Below are positions 9,126-17,627 of a stretch of 64,000 bases of DNA, in pieces (the stretch's first letter is position 1; each line of letters begins with the position of its first letter). Made by a program: the position numbers and the translations under genes. The notes beneath the pieces are model-generated. The model was not told the origin of the DNA, did not search any database, and worked only from the letters and a program-made list of their open reading frames with translations. The stretch is from Anaerolineales bacterium (GTDB taxonomy: Bacteria; Chloroflexota; Anaerolineae; JAAEKA01). The stretch covers positions 1-64,000 of the forward strand of contig JACKBI010000017.1 of NCBI GenBank assembly GCA_020634615.1. The letters run 5' to 3'.

Positions 9126-9262
9126 CAACTCATGTTGAATGCCCACACACTGCACCTCTGCCATTGCATCGTTTCAACCGCCATGCTGCGACCGCTTCCC
9201 TCAGTCCGCGACCCGTGGTAAGATAGCACGCAACGCCGTGGTCCGGCCACGCGTTTCAATCC

Positions 9263-10003
9263 ATGACTCACCATCCATCGACCGAAATTCCAGTTTCATC
9301 CCTTCAGTCAGACGCCGCGGACGGGTTCACCCAGCCCTCGATCCGCGGTCGGGCTATCGCAGCAATCCTGTTCGACCTGGACGGAACGCTGATCGAGACC
9401 GACGATCAGGCGGTTGAGCGGCTTGCCGGGCGGCTGAAGCCGGTGCGCCGTTTCCTGCCTGACCGCGACACCACGCGCGCAGCGCGCCGGCTGATCATGC
9501 ACAACCACGATTTTCTCAACCGCTGGCTGGTGCGATTGGATCGCCTCGGGTTGGACCGCGGCATCATCGGCCTCGCCACGCGTTTGGGGCTGCTGGATGA
9601 CCGATCCAATCGAGTCAGCGTGATGCCGGTGGCTGGCACCGTGGAGCTGGTAACCCGGTTGGCTGGACGCTACAAGCTGGCGATCGTCAGCACCCGCGCC
9701 GAGGCTGAACTGCGCGCCTACATCGACCACCAAGGGCTGACCGGTTGCTTCCAGGCTATTGTCGGCTCTGACAGCACCAACCGGATCAAGCCGCATCCCG
9801 AGCCGGTGCTGCGCGCGCTCGCCCTGCTGAACGTCGCCGCGGGTCAGGCGGTGATGGTCGGCGACACAACCGTGGACATCGAGGCAGCGCGCGCGGCCGG
9901 CGTGCTGGCCATCGGCGTCCTGTGCGGCTTCGGCGAACCGAAGGATTTCGGCAACGCCGATCTGGTGCTGGAGTCTACCGCTGACCTGGCGGCCTTGCTG
10001 TAA
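9263..10003 (+). CDS. HAD superfamily hydrolase, phosphoglycolate phosphatase-like
   Basis: This 246-residue Mg-dependent phosphatase has motif I LFDLDGTLIETDD with both catalytic aspartates. Motif II is in IVSTRAEAE, the motif III lysine in RIKPHPEP, and motif IV is VGDTTVDIEAARAAG. A helical cap lies between motifs I and II, the type-I cap of the Gph/beta-PGM group. The first 30 residues are not conserved-looking, so translation may begin further in, although no better start is obvious. The real substrate is unknown. The gene is followed by a purine/pyrimidine palindromic repeat. Confidence 0.87.
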   Translation: MTHHPSTEIPVSSLQSDAADGFTQPSIRGRAIAAILFDLDGTLIETDDQAVERLAGRLKPVRRFLPDRDTTRAARRLIMHNHDFLNRWLVRLDRLGLDRGIIGLATRLGLLDDRSNRVSVMPVAGTVELVTRLAGRYKLAIVSTRAEAELRAYIDHQGLTGCFQAIVGSDSTNRIKPHPEPVLRALALLNVAAGQAVMVGDTTVDIEAARAAGVLAIGVLCGFGEPKDFGNADLVLESTADLAALL

Positions 10004-10014
10004 GAGGCAGCGGA

Positions 10015-10108
10015 AGGAAAGAAGGGAAAAGAAGGAAAGGAGGGAACTGTCGCAACTCTGGAGAGCAGGGCGATTTCCCTGGTTTCCCTCTTTTCCCTTC
10101 CGCCCCAC
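10015..10108. repeat. Purine/pyrimidine palindromic repeat region
   Basis: A run of GGAAGGAAAG-type words (about 10017-10047) is followed, after 26 nt, by the inverted CCCTGGTTTCCCTCTTTTCC-type words (about 10074-10099). Together they form an imperfect palindrome between the HAD and aldolase genes. It belongs to the style of degenerate short-period repeats seen elsewhere in the window. Confidence 0.6.
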
Positions 10109-10120
10109 AAGGAGAAACCG

Positions 10121-10789
10121 ATGACACTAGATTCCCGTCTTGTCAACTTGGTAGCGACCGGGCGCACACTGGTGGAAAAAGGATTTGTGCGCGGTTCAGG
10201 CGGCAACATCAGCTTGCGCTGGGACGAGTTGTGTTATATCTCACCGGCCGGCGCGCGGCTGGACAGGCTGACTTCAGCCGATTTTGTGCCCCTGAATGTT
10301 CAGGACAAGAATTCATGGCAACTGACGCGCGCTTCCAGTGAACACGCCGTCCATCTGGCATGTTATCGCGCGCGACCCGACGCAGCGACGGTTGTATTTG
10401 TCTCGCCGCCCAACTGCGTTGCCCTGGGATGCGCCGGCATGAGCATCCCCGCCATCACGCCTGACTTCTATCTGGCGATCGGTCCACAGGCGCCGCTGCT
10501 GCCATACATCACACCAACGACCCAGGCGCTGGCCGACGCGGTCGCGGCGCAGGTGGTGGACCACGATGCCGTCCTGCTGCGCAACCATGGACTGGTTGTC
10601 GTCGCCGATTCGACCGACAGCGCATTGCGCAAGGTGCTGCTGGTAGAGGAGGTTGCACGAATTGTATTGCTGGCCCATGCCGCAAGGGGTGAATGCTCGG
10701 CGCTTACGGCTGAACAAATCGATGAATTGGAACGAGTGACCGGCCGCTATCGACGCCGGCCTGAGACAGAAACGGAGAGCACGCAATGA
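10121..10789 (+). CDS. Class II aldolase/adducin family protein with altered metal site
   Basis: This 222-residue protein has the L-fuculose-phosphate aldolase/adducin fold, with phosphate-loop SGGNISLR (about 26-33), SSEHAVHLACYRARPDA (72-88) and LLRNHGLVVV (about 152-161). In zinc-dependent members, a His-x-His pair follows the RPDA segment and a third His lies in NHG. Here E74 and H156 are present, but the His-x-His positions (93 and 95) are F and S. Zinc binding and retro-aldol chemistry are therefore doubtful, and it may be a non-catalytic or differently acting paralogue. It overlaps the next gene by 4 nt and starts after a GGAG-type ribosome site. Confidence 0.82.
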   Translation: MTLDSRLVNLVATGRTLVEKGFVRGSGGNISLRWDELCYISPAGARLDRLTSADFVPLNVQDKNSWQLTRASSEHAVHLACYRARPDAATVVFVSPPNCVALGCAGMSIPAITPDFYLAIGPQAPLLPYITPTTQALADAVAAQVVDHDAVLLRNHGLVVVADSTDSALRKVLLVEEVARIVLLAHAARGECSALTAEQIDELERVTGRYRRRPETETESTQ

Positions 10790-11658
10790 CCGAAGCAACA
10801 TTGTCCCTGGCGCAATCGATAGACGCCTTTGCCGACCTGACGCAAAATCTCACCGACACTGATCTGGACCGACCCTGGGCATGGAATTCCTACGACGAGG
10901 AGGGCGTGCGCTTCGCCTTCTTTCGCGTCTTCGAAGAACTTCGTACGCTGACTGTACAATTGCAGCAGGAGCGTCAAATCGCGGGAAGACCACCCTCATC
11001 AGCCCAGAGGATACTGGCACAATATCACGTCGCCTACCGGGATCTGTACGCCGCGATGCGCGGCATTGACGCAACCACTCTGGATACCCCGCCGGCTGAA
11101 GCTGAATGGCCGGTGCGGCAGGCGCTGGGCCACATTGCCGGCGCGGATGCTGGCTTCTTCACCGTGCTGGTCAACGCGCTCACCCAGTTGCGCGCCGGCG
11201 TCAGCGAGCCGGTTAAAATGGACCTGGAAACCTACGAGGCGATCCTTGGCATGAAAGCCACCGACGAGGACGCCGCGCTGGAAGGCCCACTGACGGGCAT
11301 CATGGCATTCCACGAGATGATCCACGGGCGCATTCTTGCGGAGCTGGCAGACATCAGCGAGGACGAACTGGCGTTGCCCTCGGTCTACTGGGAGAGCGGG
11401 CCGCTGAGCGTGCGCTTCCGTCTACACCGCTTCGAGTCGCACATGCGCCAGCACACGGTACAGATCGACAAGACGTTGGTCGCCTTGGGCCACGGGCCGA
11501 CCGAGGCGCGCCGTCTGCTGCGCATGATCTATGGTGCGCTGGCGGGGGCAGAAGGTGCACTGATCGGCGCGGAAGAGGTTGGCGCTGATCTGGTGAGCGC
11601 GACCGCAAACGCCATTGCCGGGTACACGGCTGAAATCGCAGTGGTGCTCGGCCAGTAA
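10786..11658 (+). CDS. DinB-like domain protein
   Basis: This 290-residue, mostly alpha-helical protein is related to the DinB/YfiT-like four-helix bundle family. The core of about 155 residues includes WPVRQALGHIAGADAGFFTV near residue 104 and MAFHEMIHGRILAELADI further on. A C-terminal RFRLHRFESHMRQHTVQID carries conserved histidines. These His positions (in HIAGAD, H in EMIHG and H in RQHT) resemble the metal triad of the family. It is translationally coupled to the aldolase-like gene by an ATGA overlap. The family includes metal-dependent thiol transferases and many uncharacterised proteins, so no reaction is assigned. Confidence 0.75.
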   Translation: MTEATLSLAQSIDAFADLTQNLTDTDLDRPWAWNSYDEEGVRFAFFRVFEELRTLTVQLQQERQIAGRPPSSAQRILAQYHVAYRDLYAAMRGIDATTLDTPPAEAEWPVRQALGHIAGADAGFFTVLVNALTQLRAGVSEPVKMDLETYEAILGMKATDEDAALEGPLTGIMAFHEMIHGRILAELADISEDELALPSVYWESGPLSVRFRLHRFESHMRQHTVQIDKTLVALGHGPTEARRLLRMIYGALAGAEGALIGAEEVGADLVSATANAIAGYTAEIAVVLGQ

Positions 11659-11746
11659 CCAGCAACAGGCCACATCATGGGCAGTGGAAACGCTTGAACT
11701 GTTGCTCGCAGGCTGAGCAGCTCTACATCCTGACTGTGGGACAACA

Positions 11747-11781
11747 AAAACGGGGCCGGCGCGATGCTGGCCCCGTTTTTG
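11747..11781. terminator. Bidirectional rho-independent terminator
   Basis: AAAACGGGGCCGGC (11747-11760) pairs with GCTGGCCCCGTTTT (11765-11778), with a short loop and T-runs on both strands. It separates the DinB-like gene from the convergent valS gene and can terminate both. Confidence 0.85.
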
Positions 11782-11813
11782 TTACAGCAAACGCGCAACC
11801 GCGTCGATCAAGG

Positions 11814-14582
11814 CTAGCCTTCCAGGGTCGCCAGCCGTTCTTCGATCTGAGTCTGCTTGGCCTGCCATTCAGCCAGTTGCTGGCGTGCGCCGGTGATGAC
11901 GTTGTCAGGCGCGTTGTTGACGAAGCCGGGATTCGCCAGGCGCGCGGCGGTGCTGTCGGCCATCTTCTGCGCGTTGGCCAGTTCTTTGCGCAGCCGCGCC
12001 AGTTCCACATCCAGGTCGACCAGATCGGCCAGCGGCAGCGCAATGGTGACACCGCCGGCCACCATGGAAGCTGACTTAGCCGGGATCTCCAGGCTGTCAG
12101 CCACCTGCACGTGCTCCGAATCCAGTGTCGCGAGGCCGGCAATCACCGACAGTTCACGCTGTACGAGGTCGGCATGTTTCCCGGCGCTGACCAGCGCGCC
12201 GATGCGCCGGCCTGGCGTCACGTTGTACTCGGCGCGTGCGTTGCGCACCGCGCGCACGATCTCCTGCACGCGTTCGAAATCGCCTTCGGCGCGCTTGTTG
12301 CGCTTGCCAGCCACCGGCCACGGCGCGACGATCAGCGCCTCCGGCCAGTCGCCGTCGCCGGCCGGGACGCCGGTTGCCAGCGCAGCCGCGCGCAGTTGCT
12401 GCCAGATGTCCTCAGTCACGAAGGGGATGAACGGATGCAGCAGGCGCAGCGTCTGATCCAGCACCCGTACCAGCCTGTGGGCTGTCCGCCAGGCCGCCTC
12501 GCCGCCAGCATCGAACTGGCCCTTGGCGGTCTCGATGTACCAGTCGGCCACCTCGCCCCATAGAAACTCGTAGGCCTGCCGGCCCGCCTCGCCGTACTGG
12601 TACGAGTCGAACAGCCGCGTCACTTCGGCTACGGTGTGGTTCAGCCGGCTCTCGATCCAGCGATCGGCCAAAGTCCAGTGATCAGTATGCAGTGATCGGT
12701 AATCAGTTCCTTCTGACGACTGATAACTGATTACTGATAACTGATCACCTTGCCTGGTCAGCTTGCCCAGATTCGCCAGCGTAAAGCGGGTCGCGTTCCA
12801 GATCTTGTTGGCGAAATTGCGGTTGGCGCGCACCCGGTCGATGCTCAGGTTCATGTCGTTGCCAGGCGTCGAGCCGGTCAACAGAGTGAAGCGCAGCGCG
12901 TCGGCGCCGAACTCATTCATCACCTCGATGGGGTCGATGACATTGTTGAACGTCTTGGACATCTTGCGACCCTGCTCATCTCTGACAAGTCCGTGCAGAT
13001 AGACCGTGTGGAAGGGGATGTCGTTGGTGTACAGGAGCCCCTGCATGATCATCCTCGCCACCCAGAAGAACAGGATGTCGTAGCCGGTTTCCAGCACGTC
13101 GGTGGGATAGAAACGGCGCAGATCGGGCGTGTCTTCCGGCCAGCCCAGCGTGCTGAAGGGCCAAAGCCCCGAGCTGAACCAGGTGTCGAGCACGTCCGGG
13201 TCCTGCTCCAGCGCCACCGGCTTGCCATAGTGGGTAGCTGCCTGCGCCTGCGCCTCGGCCTGGTTGCGGCCCACGAACACTTGGCCATCAGGACCGTACC
13301 ACGCAGGGATGCGATGTCCCCACCAGAGCTGACGGCTGATGCACCACGGGCGCAGGTTCTCCAGCCAATGGTAGTAGACTTTCGTGAAGCGCTCAGGCAC
13401 GATTTTGATCTGGCCGCTGCGCACGGCCGCCAGCCCCAGGGCGGCCATGCCATCGGTGTTGACGAACCACTGCTTGCTGATCAGCGGCTCGATGATCTCG
13501 CCGCCGCGCTGGGCGCGCGGCACGGTCAGCGCGTACGGTTCTTCCTTGATCACCAGCCCGGCCGTGCGCATGTCTTCCCAAAGCTGCTTGCGCGCCGCGA
13601 ATCGCTCCTGACCGCTGTACGGTCCGGCGTTCTCGTTGAGCGTCGCATCCTTGTTCATGATGTTGACGATGGCCAGGCCATGGCGCTGGGCGATGGCGAA
13701 GTCATTGGGATCGTGTCCCGGTGTGATCTTCAACGCACCCGTGCCGAACTCGGTGGACACATAGGTGTCGTGGATCACAGGAATCGTGCGGTTCAGCGTC
13801 GGCACCAGACAGGTGCTGCCGATCAGATGCCGGTAGCGTTCGTCGTCGGGATGCACGGCGACGGCGGTGTCGCCCAGGATCGTCTCAGGACGGGTGGTGG
13901 CCACGGGAATGTAGCCTTTGCCCGGCCCTTCGTCCAGACTGTGACCGGCCAGCGGGTATTTGAAGTAGTAGAGCGTACCTTGCTCGTCGGTGTACTCCAC
14001 CTCCACGTCGCTGACGGCGGTTTGCAAGCCGGGCGACCAGTTGACGATGTACTCGCTCTGGTAGATCAGCCCCATCCGATGCAGGCGCACGAACGCCTCG
14101 TTGACCGCGATGTTCAGCCCGTCGTCCAGCGTGAAGCGCTCACGGTCCCAGTCGCAGCTCGCGCCCAGCCGCCGTATCTGGCTGGTGATGCCGCTGTGCT
14201 TTTCGTTCTTCCAGGCCCAGCAGGCCTCCAGAAAGCGCTCGCGACCCAGCTCCTCGCGGCTGGTTCCTTCGTTGCGCAGCTTGCGTTCGACCTGAAGCTG
14301 CGTCGCGATGCCGGCGTGGTCAGTGCCTGGCACCCACAGGGCGGCCTTGCCTGACATGCGCGCGTAGCGGATCATCAGGTCTTCCAACGCTACGAAGAGT
14401 GCGTGTCCCTGGTGCAGGACGCCGGTCACGTTGGGCGGCGGGATGGAAATCACGAACGGCTGCGCGTCCGGATCGGCGGTTTCCGGCTTGAACCAGCCAT
14501 TCTCCTCCCACCAGTCGTACAGCCGCCCCTCTGCCGCCTCGAAGTCGTAGGTTTTTGGCATGTCATAAGGATTGTTAGTCAT
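11814..14582 (-). CDS. valS: Valyl-tRNA synthetase
   Basis: This class I synthetase charges tRNA-Val and edits mischarged threonine. The protein is 922 residues, a normal length. The PPPNVTGVLHQGHALF segment near residue 50 holds the HIGH motif (as HQGH), and KMSKTFNNVIDP holds the KMSKS lysines. The editing domain (VATTRPETILGDTAVAVHPD), the WCISRQLWWGHRIPAWY segment and the C-terminal tRNA-binding coiled coil are all present. Residues about 612-640 are an insertion encoded by a short-period palindromic repeat at 12665-12747, placed in a variable linker before ADRWIESRLN. It is the third gene of a T-box-controlled unit and begins 18 nt after the second methyltransferase. Confidence 0.97.
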   Translation of the reverse strand: MTNNPYDMPKTYDFEAAEGRLYDWWEENGWFKPETADPDAQPFVISIPPPNVTGVLHQGHALFVALEDLMIRYARMSGKAALWVPGTDHAGIATQLQVERKLRNEGTSREELGRERFLEACWAWKNEKHSGITSQIRRLGASCDWDRERFTLDDGLNIAVNEAFVRLHRMGLIYQSEYIVNWSPGLQTAVSDVEVEYTDEQGTLYYFKYPLAGHSLDEGPGKGYIPVATTRPETILGDTAVAVHPDDERYRHLIGSTCLVPTLNRTIPVIHDTYVSTEFGTGALKITPGHDPNDFAIAQRHGLAIVNIMNKDATLNENAGPYSGQERFAARKQLWEDMRTAGLVIKEEPYALTVPRAQRGGEIIEPLISKQWFVNTDGMAALGLAAVRSGQIKIVPERFTKVYYHWLENLRPWCISRQLWWGHRIPAWYGPDGQVFVGRNQAEAQAQAATHYGKPVALEQDPDVLDTWFSSGLWPFSTLGWPEDTPDLRRFYPTDVLETGYDILFFWVARMIMQGLLYTNDIPFHTVYLHGLVRDEQGRKMSKTFNNVIDPIEVMNEFGADALRFTLLTGSTPGNDMNLSIDRVRANRNFANKIWNATRFTLANLGKLTRQGDQLSVISYQSSEGTDYRSLHTDHWTLADRWIESRLNHTVAEVTRLFDSYQYGEAGRQAYEFLWGEVADWYIETAKGQFDAGGEAAWRTAHRLVRVLDQTLRLLHPFIPFVTEDIWQQLRAAALATGVPAGDGDWPEALIVAPWPVAGKRNKRAEGDFERVQEIVRAVRNARAEYNVTPGRRIGALVSAGKHADLVQRELSVIAGLATLDSEHVQVADSLEIPAKSASMVAGGVTIALPLADLVDLDVELARLRKELANAQKMADSTAARLANPGFVNNAPDNVITGARQQLAEWQAKQTQIEERLATLEG
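12665..12747. repeat. Heptad-type palindromic repeat inside valS
   Basis: Left words CAGTGATCAGTATGCAGTGA (12669 onward) face the inverted words ACTGATAACTGATTACTGAT and ACTGATCAC (to 12747). The 7-nt unit resembles (G/A)ATC(A/G)GT. The insert keeps the valS frame open, so the protein gains about 28 residues. Confidence 0.75.
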
Positions 14583-14600
14583 GATGATTCCTCGTCTCGT

Positions 14601-15356
14601 TTATCTCAGGCGGTTGCCAGCCAGCCGTACTTCCCAGTCACACGGCACTTCGCGCACGCCGCTTAGGCCCGCCTCTTCCATCATCTCCATCACTTCCCGC
14701 CGCCGCCACATCCGGTAGCGCAGTGGAAACACCTCTGTTTCCCAGCCTTCGGGACCGCCCTGCGAGAAGAAAACTTCAAACGTCACCAGCGGATCGTCGT
14801 AGCTCCACAGATCCCACAACACCGTGCGCTGGCCGGGTGCAGGCGTGTCGAGGTGTTCGTGGCGAAACTGGAAGCGCGGCCTTTCGGCGGCGATCGCTTC
14901 CCAATCGCGCTGGCCGACGAGCACCAGCCCACCGGGCTGTGTCTGATCCACCATCTGGCGCAGCGCGGTCTGCACGTCAGTCTCCGTCAGCAGATGCGAC
15001 AGGGAGTTACCCAGCGACAGCACGGCGTCGAACGGGCCGGCCAGTGACACCTGATCCAGTGCGCGCACGTCGCCGCGATGCCAGGCGACGGCGACGCCAT
15101 ACTCGTCCGCGCCGCGTTGGGCCAGCGCCAGGTTTTCGTCGCTGAGGTCGCTGGCGCTGACTTCGTAGCCCAGCAGCGCCAGGGCCAGCGCCTGTGTGCC
15201 GATGCCGCAGGTGCAGTCCAGCACTGATCGTGCGCCTCGCGGGCGAAGGAGATCGTCCAGCCAACTCCCTTCCTGCTTGACGAAGGCCGGCCAGTCGCGG
15301 TAGAACAGCCGGTGCCGGTTGGCGACAGTGTCGTAGAATGCCTTGCTTTCACTCAT
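14601..15356 (-). CDS. Class I SAM-dependent methyltransferase
   Basis: This 251-residue Rossmann methyltransferase carries motif I SVLDCTCGIGTQALALALLG (about 44-63), acidic motif II VSASDLSDENLALA, and motif IV FDAVLSLGNSLSHLL. It most resembles glycine/sarcosine N-methyltransferase-type enzymes (the C-T-C-G-I-G-T variant of motif I and the NSLSHL segment), but the substrate is not certain. It lies 18 nt downstream of a related methyltransferase gene and 18 nt upstream of valS, in one T-box-led transcription unit. Confidence 0.85.
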   Translation of the reverse strand: MSESKAFYDTVANRHRLFYRDWPAFVKQEGSWLDDLLRPRGARSVLDCTCGIGTQALALALLGYEVSASDLSDENLALAQRGADEYGVAVAWHRGDVRALDQVSLAGPFDAVLSLGNSLSHLLTETDVQTALRQMVDQTQPGGLVLVGQRDWEAIAAERPRFQFRHEHLDTPAPGQRTVLWDLWSYDDPLVTFEVFFSQGGPEGWETEVFPLRYRMWRRREVMEMMEEAGLSGVREVPCDWEVRLAGNRLR

Positions 15357-15374
15357 CAGATTATCCTTCGCCGG

Positions 15375-16142
15375 CTACAACTTCTTGGCCACAATCACCA
15401 GCCGGCTGTTAAACGGTTCAAACGGGTTTTCATCCAACGGCGTGGCCAGATTGCCGTAGTATTCCAATGGCTCCAGCCCGGCAGCTTGCAGCATGCTCGT
15501 CAGCTCGGTCGCGTTGTAAAGATGCACCCGGAAGTAGAGGCTCTGACGTTCGCCTTGTTCGTCAGACCATAGCCAGTACTCGGTGCTGCTGCCCGTAATC
15601 GCGTCGAACTGGCGGCTGACGCAGACCAGCAGATCATCCACCTCGAACCAGTCGGTGGGCCGGAAGTTATGCACCAAGGCGTCGCGCTGGGCCAGATCCA
15701 GGATGAAAATGCCGCCGGGTCGCAGCACACGCGCCACCTCAGCCAGTACCTGCTGGTTGTCCGCGGCCTCATCGAAGTAGCCGAACGCGGAAAACATGTT
15801 GAGCACGGCGTCGAACTGCGCTGTCCAGCCGGCCGGCAAGGTGCGCATGTCGCCCTCCTGCCATGTCACCGAAACACCAGCCTGCCCGGCTGCTGATTTC
15901 GCCGCGTTCAACAGATACCCCGACAGGTCCAGGCCGGTCACCTGGTGGCCGGCCAGCGCGAGCGGCAGCGCGATGCGCCCGTAGCCGCATGCCAAGTCGA
16001 GCACGTCGGCCGGCTGGTCGCAGTGCTGTTCCAACACAGCCAGTAGCGCCTCGACTTCCTGCTCGGTACGCATCGGCGGCCGCGCTTCAGCGAACATGCG
16101 CAGGTATTTCTCATCAAACAGGTCTTGCCACCAGTGAGTCAT
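15375..16142 (-). CDS. Class I SAM-dependent methyltransferase
   Basis: The product is 255 residues from ATG 16142 (MTHWWQDLF). A longer frame open to 16211 would run into the T-box terminator and is rejected. Motif I is VLDLACGYGRIALPLALAG and motif II is VTGLDLSGYLLNAA. FDAVLNMFSAFGYFDE is motif IV, and EVARVLRPGGIFILDL is the post-IV segment. It looks like a small-molecule methyltransferase, substrate unknown. It is the first gene after the valine T-box leader, so its expression should rise when charged tRNA-Val is low, even though its link to valine is not obvious. Confidence 0.85.
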   Translation of the reverse strand: MTHWWQDLFDEKYLRMFAEARPPMRTEQEVEALLAVLEQHCDQPADVLDLACGYGRIALPLALAGHQVTGLDLSGYLLNAAKSAAGQAGVSVTWQEGDMRTLPAGWTAQFDAVLNMFSAFGYFDEAADNQQVLAEVARVLRPGGIFILDLAQRDALVHNFRPTDWFEVDDLLVCVSRQFDAITGSSTEYWLWSDEQGERQSLYFRVHLYNATELTSMLQAAGLEPLEYYGNLATPLDENPFEPFNSRLVIVAKKL

Positions 16143-16161
16143 TGGGTGTCCTTGCCTCAAC

Positions 16162-16203
16162 AAAAAAGCCCCCTTCATCACAAGGACGAAAAGGGGCTTT
16201 CGC
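16162..16203 (-). terminator. Intrinsic terminator of the T-box leader
   Basis: On the minus strand AAAGCCCCTT pairs with AAGGGGGCTTTTTT, giving a GC-rich stem followed by six T. It overlaps the T-box antiterminator sequence, as expected for a transcription-attenuating T-box. Confidence 0.88.
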
Positions 16204-16285
16204 GGTACCACCTTGTTTGGCGGCCTGCACCCATGTGCTGACCACCCACTTCACGCTGTAACGGGCTAACCCGGGGCGACCTATT

Positions 16286-16375
16286 CGGTGATCGGTAATC
16301 AGTTGTCAGTAATCAGTGCCGGACGAATTGTTCAGGTTACTGATTACTGTCTACCGATTACCGGTTCAGTCGTCC
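16286..16375. repeat. Heptad-type palindromic repeat in the T-box linker
   Basis: GGTGATCGGTAATCAGTTGT..CAGTAATCAGT on the left faces ACTGATTACTGTCTACCGAT..TACCGGT on the right, forming an imperfect palindrome. It uses the same 7-nt words as the repeats at 12665, 18899, 28278, 52279 and 57783. Confidence 0.75.
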
Positions 16376-16504
16376 AACTCACCGGCGACCTTCAGCGGTG
16401 CTCACGTCCGGGCAGGCTCTCAGTCGCTGACCTGCCCTCCCTGGTGACGGCGTGCCGCCTACTCCTCCGGTTCACAGTCGTTGCAAATCTCAATTGTTGC
16501 AGTG

Positions 16505-16533
16505 ATTATAGCCGAGGCGCATATCCCTGTCAA
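16505..16533 (-). promoter_or_regulatory. Consensus promoter of the T-box operon
   Basis: On the minus strand, TTGACA (16533-16528), 17 nt, TATAAT (16510-16505). Both boxes match the sigma-70 consensus perfectly. The predicted start is near 16498, which gives a leader of about 355 nt before the first methyltransferase gene. Confidence 0.88.
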
Positions 16534-16581
16534 CACGACGAATCGCTCGGCGGCTTGGCGCGGTACACCGCTCCACCAATC

Positions 16582-16610
16582 TTGACGCGCGTGCGACGCA
16601 CTGGTAGTAT
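16582..16610 (+). promoter_or_regulatory. Promoter giving a leaderless sulfotransferase mRNA
   Basis: TTGACG (16582-16587), 17 nt, TAGTAT (16605-16610). Only six bases separate the -10 from ATG 16617, so transcription should start at or next to the start codon. No ribosome site is present. Confidence 0.7.
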
Positions 16611-16616
16611 CGGCAC

Positions 16617-17621
16617 ATGATCCGCTCACCTGTTATCGTCATCGGTTGCCCGCGTTCGGGCACCACGTTGCTTTTCAACATCCTCTCGGAAGCACCCGCG
16701 CTCTGGTCCATCGGCTACGAAAGCAAAGCCATCATCGAACGCTACCATGCACCGGCCGTCAAGGGCTGGGAATCGGGCGCGCTCGACGCCAGCGATCTGA
16801 CTGCCGAATCGCGCGCCTGGATGTTGCACGAGTTCCAGCGACAGGCTGCGCCGGGCACATTCTGGCGCAGCGTCAACCAGTTCCGCGGCGGCCTGCGCGA
16901 CAACTCGCTCTATCGTCGCATCCGTCGCCGTGGGCGCGGCGACGCAGCAGGGTCAGGCGTCAGCAGCGCGCTGCCACAGGCTGGCCTGGACGCCATCCGC
17001 CACGCCGTGACGCTGCGCAACCGGGTCGCGCCGCCCAGAGGCGACATCTGCCTGGTCGAGAAGACGCCCGAAAACTGTCTGCGCCTGCCCTTTTTTCTGG
17101 CGCTTTTTCCCGACGCCCGCATCATCTACCTGACCCGCGATGGACGCAGCAACATCAGCTCGCTGATGGAGGGCTGGCTGGAGCCGCACACCTTCCCCGG
17201 CTACGATGTGCCGGCCACGCTCGCCATTCCCGGCTACAGCCGGCCGCGCTGGGCTTTCTCGCTGATCCCCGGCTGGCGGGACCTGACCGGCAGCCCGCTG
17301 GAGGAGGTCTGCGCCTGGCAGTGGATCCGCTGCAACGAGGCTGTGCTGGAACATCGCGCTGAAACGGCCGGCCGCGTCCCCTATCTGACACTGAGCTATG
17401 AAAGCCTGGTGGCTGACCCGCGCACGGCCCTGCAAGCCATGGCCGATTTCCTTGACCTCGACTTCGCCGCCAACTTTGGCAGGTACACTGACAAACTGCC
17501 AGAAATCAACGTCGTTTCGACGCCTGACGCCGAAAAATGGCGGCGCAAGCACGGCGCCGAGATCGAACGCATCCTGCCGCTGATCGAGCCGACCATGGCT
17601 CGACTGGGGTACGGGGTTTAG
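16617..17621 (+). CDS. Sulfotransferase family protein
   Basis: This 334-residue protein has the PAPS-dependent sulfotransferase fold. The N-terminal 5'-phosphosulfate loop reads VIGCPRSGTTLLFNIL (about 8-23). The 3'-phosphate-binding segment is YLTRDGRSNISSLMEGW (about 173-189), with the conserved R and S. It probably sulfates a carbohydrate, judging from the polysaccharide locus beside it, but protein or small-molecule acceptors are possible. Its promoter is divergent from the T-box promoter, and the transcript appears leaderless. The gene ends 6 nt before an inverted repeat element. Confidence 0.85.
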   Translation: MIRSPVIVIGCPRSGTTLLFNILSEAPALWSIGYESKAIIERYHAPAVKGWESGALDASDLTAESRAWMLHEFQRQAAPGTFWRSVNQFRGGLRDNSLYRRIRRRGRGDAAGSGVSSALPQAGLDAIRHAVTLRNRVAPPRGDICLVEKTPENCLRLPFFLALFPDARIIYLTRDGRSNISSLMEGWLEPHTFPGYDVPATLAIPGYSRPRWAFSLIPGWRDLTGSPLEEVCAWQWIRCNEAVLEHRAETAGRVPYLTLSYESLVADPRTALQAMADFLDLDFAANFGRYTDKLPEINVVSTPDAEKWRRKHGAEIERILPLIEPTMARLGYGV

Positions 17622-17627
17622 AACGCC

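Larger units (their letters stand above)
16143..16498 (-). promoter_or_regulatory. T-box leader, valine-specific
   Basis: The minus-strand leader shows the T-box sequence AAGGTGGTACCGCG (complement of 16201-16214), followed by a terminator (16162-16203). Stem I can be drawn: base helix ACCGG/CCGGT, an AGTA-containing 5' loop (GGAGGAGTAG), helices AGGCGG/CCGCT and CACG/CGTG with an AGCA bulge, and a GC-rich distal arm. The 3' specifier loop reads GAAGGTCG, giving codon GTC (16389-16387), which is Val. This agrees with valS lying downstream as the third gene. The segment between Stem I and the antiterminator (16286-16375) is filled by a palindromic short-period repeat. The structure was drawn by hand. 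Confidence 0.9.

Noticed and set aside
12750..14354. A 534-codon open frame on the plus strand
   Set aside because: It lies entirely opposite valS, which has all synthetase motifs. High GC gives long antisense frames.
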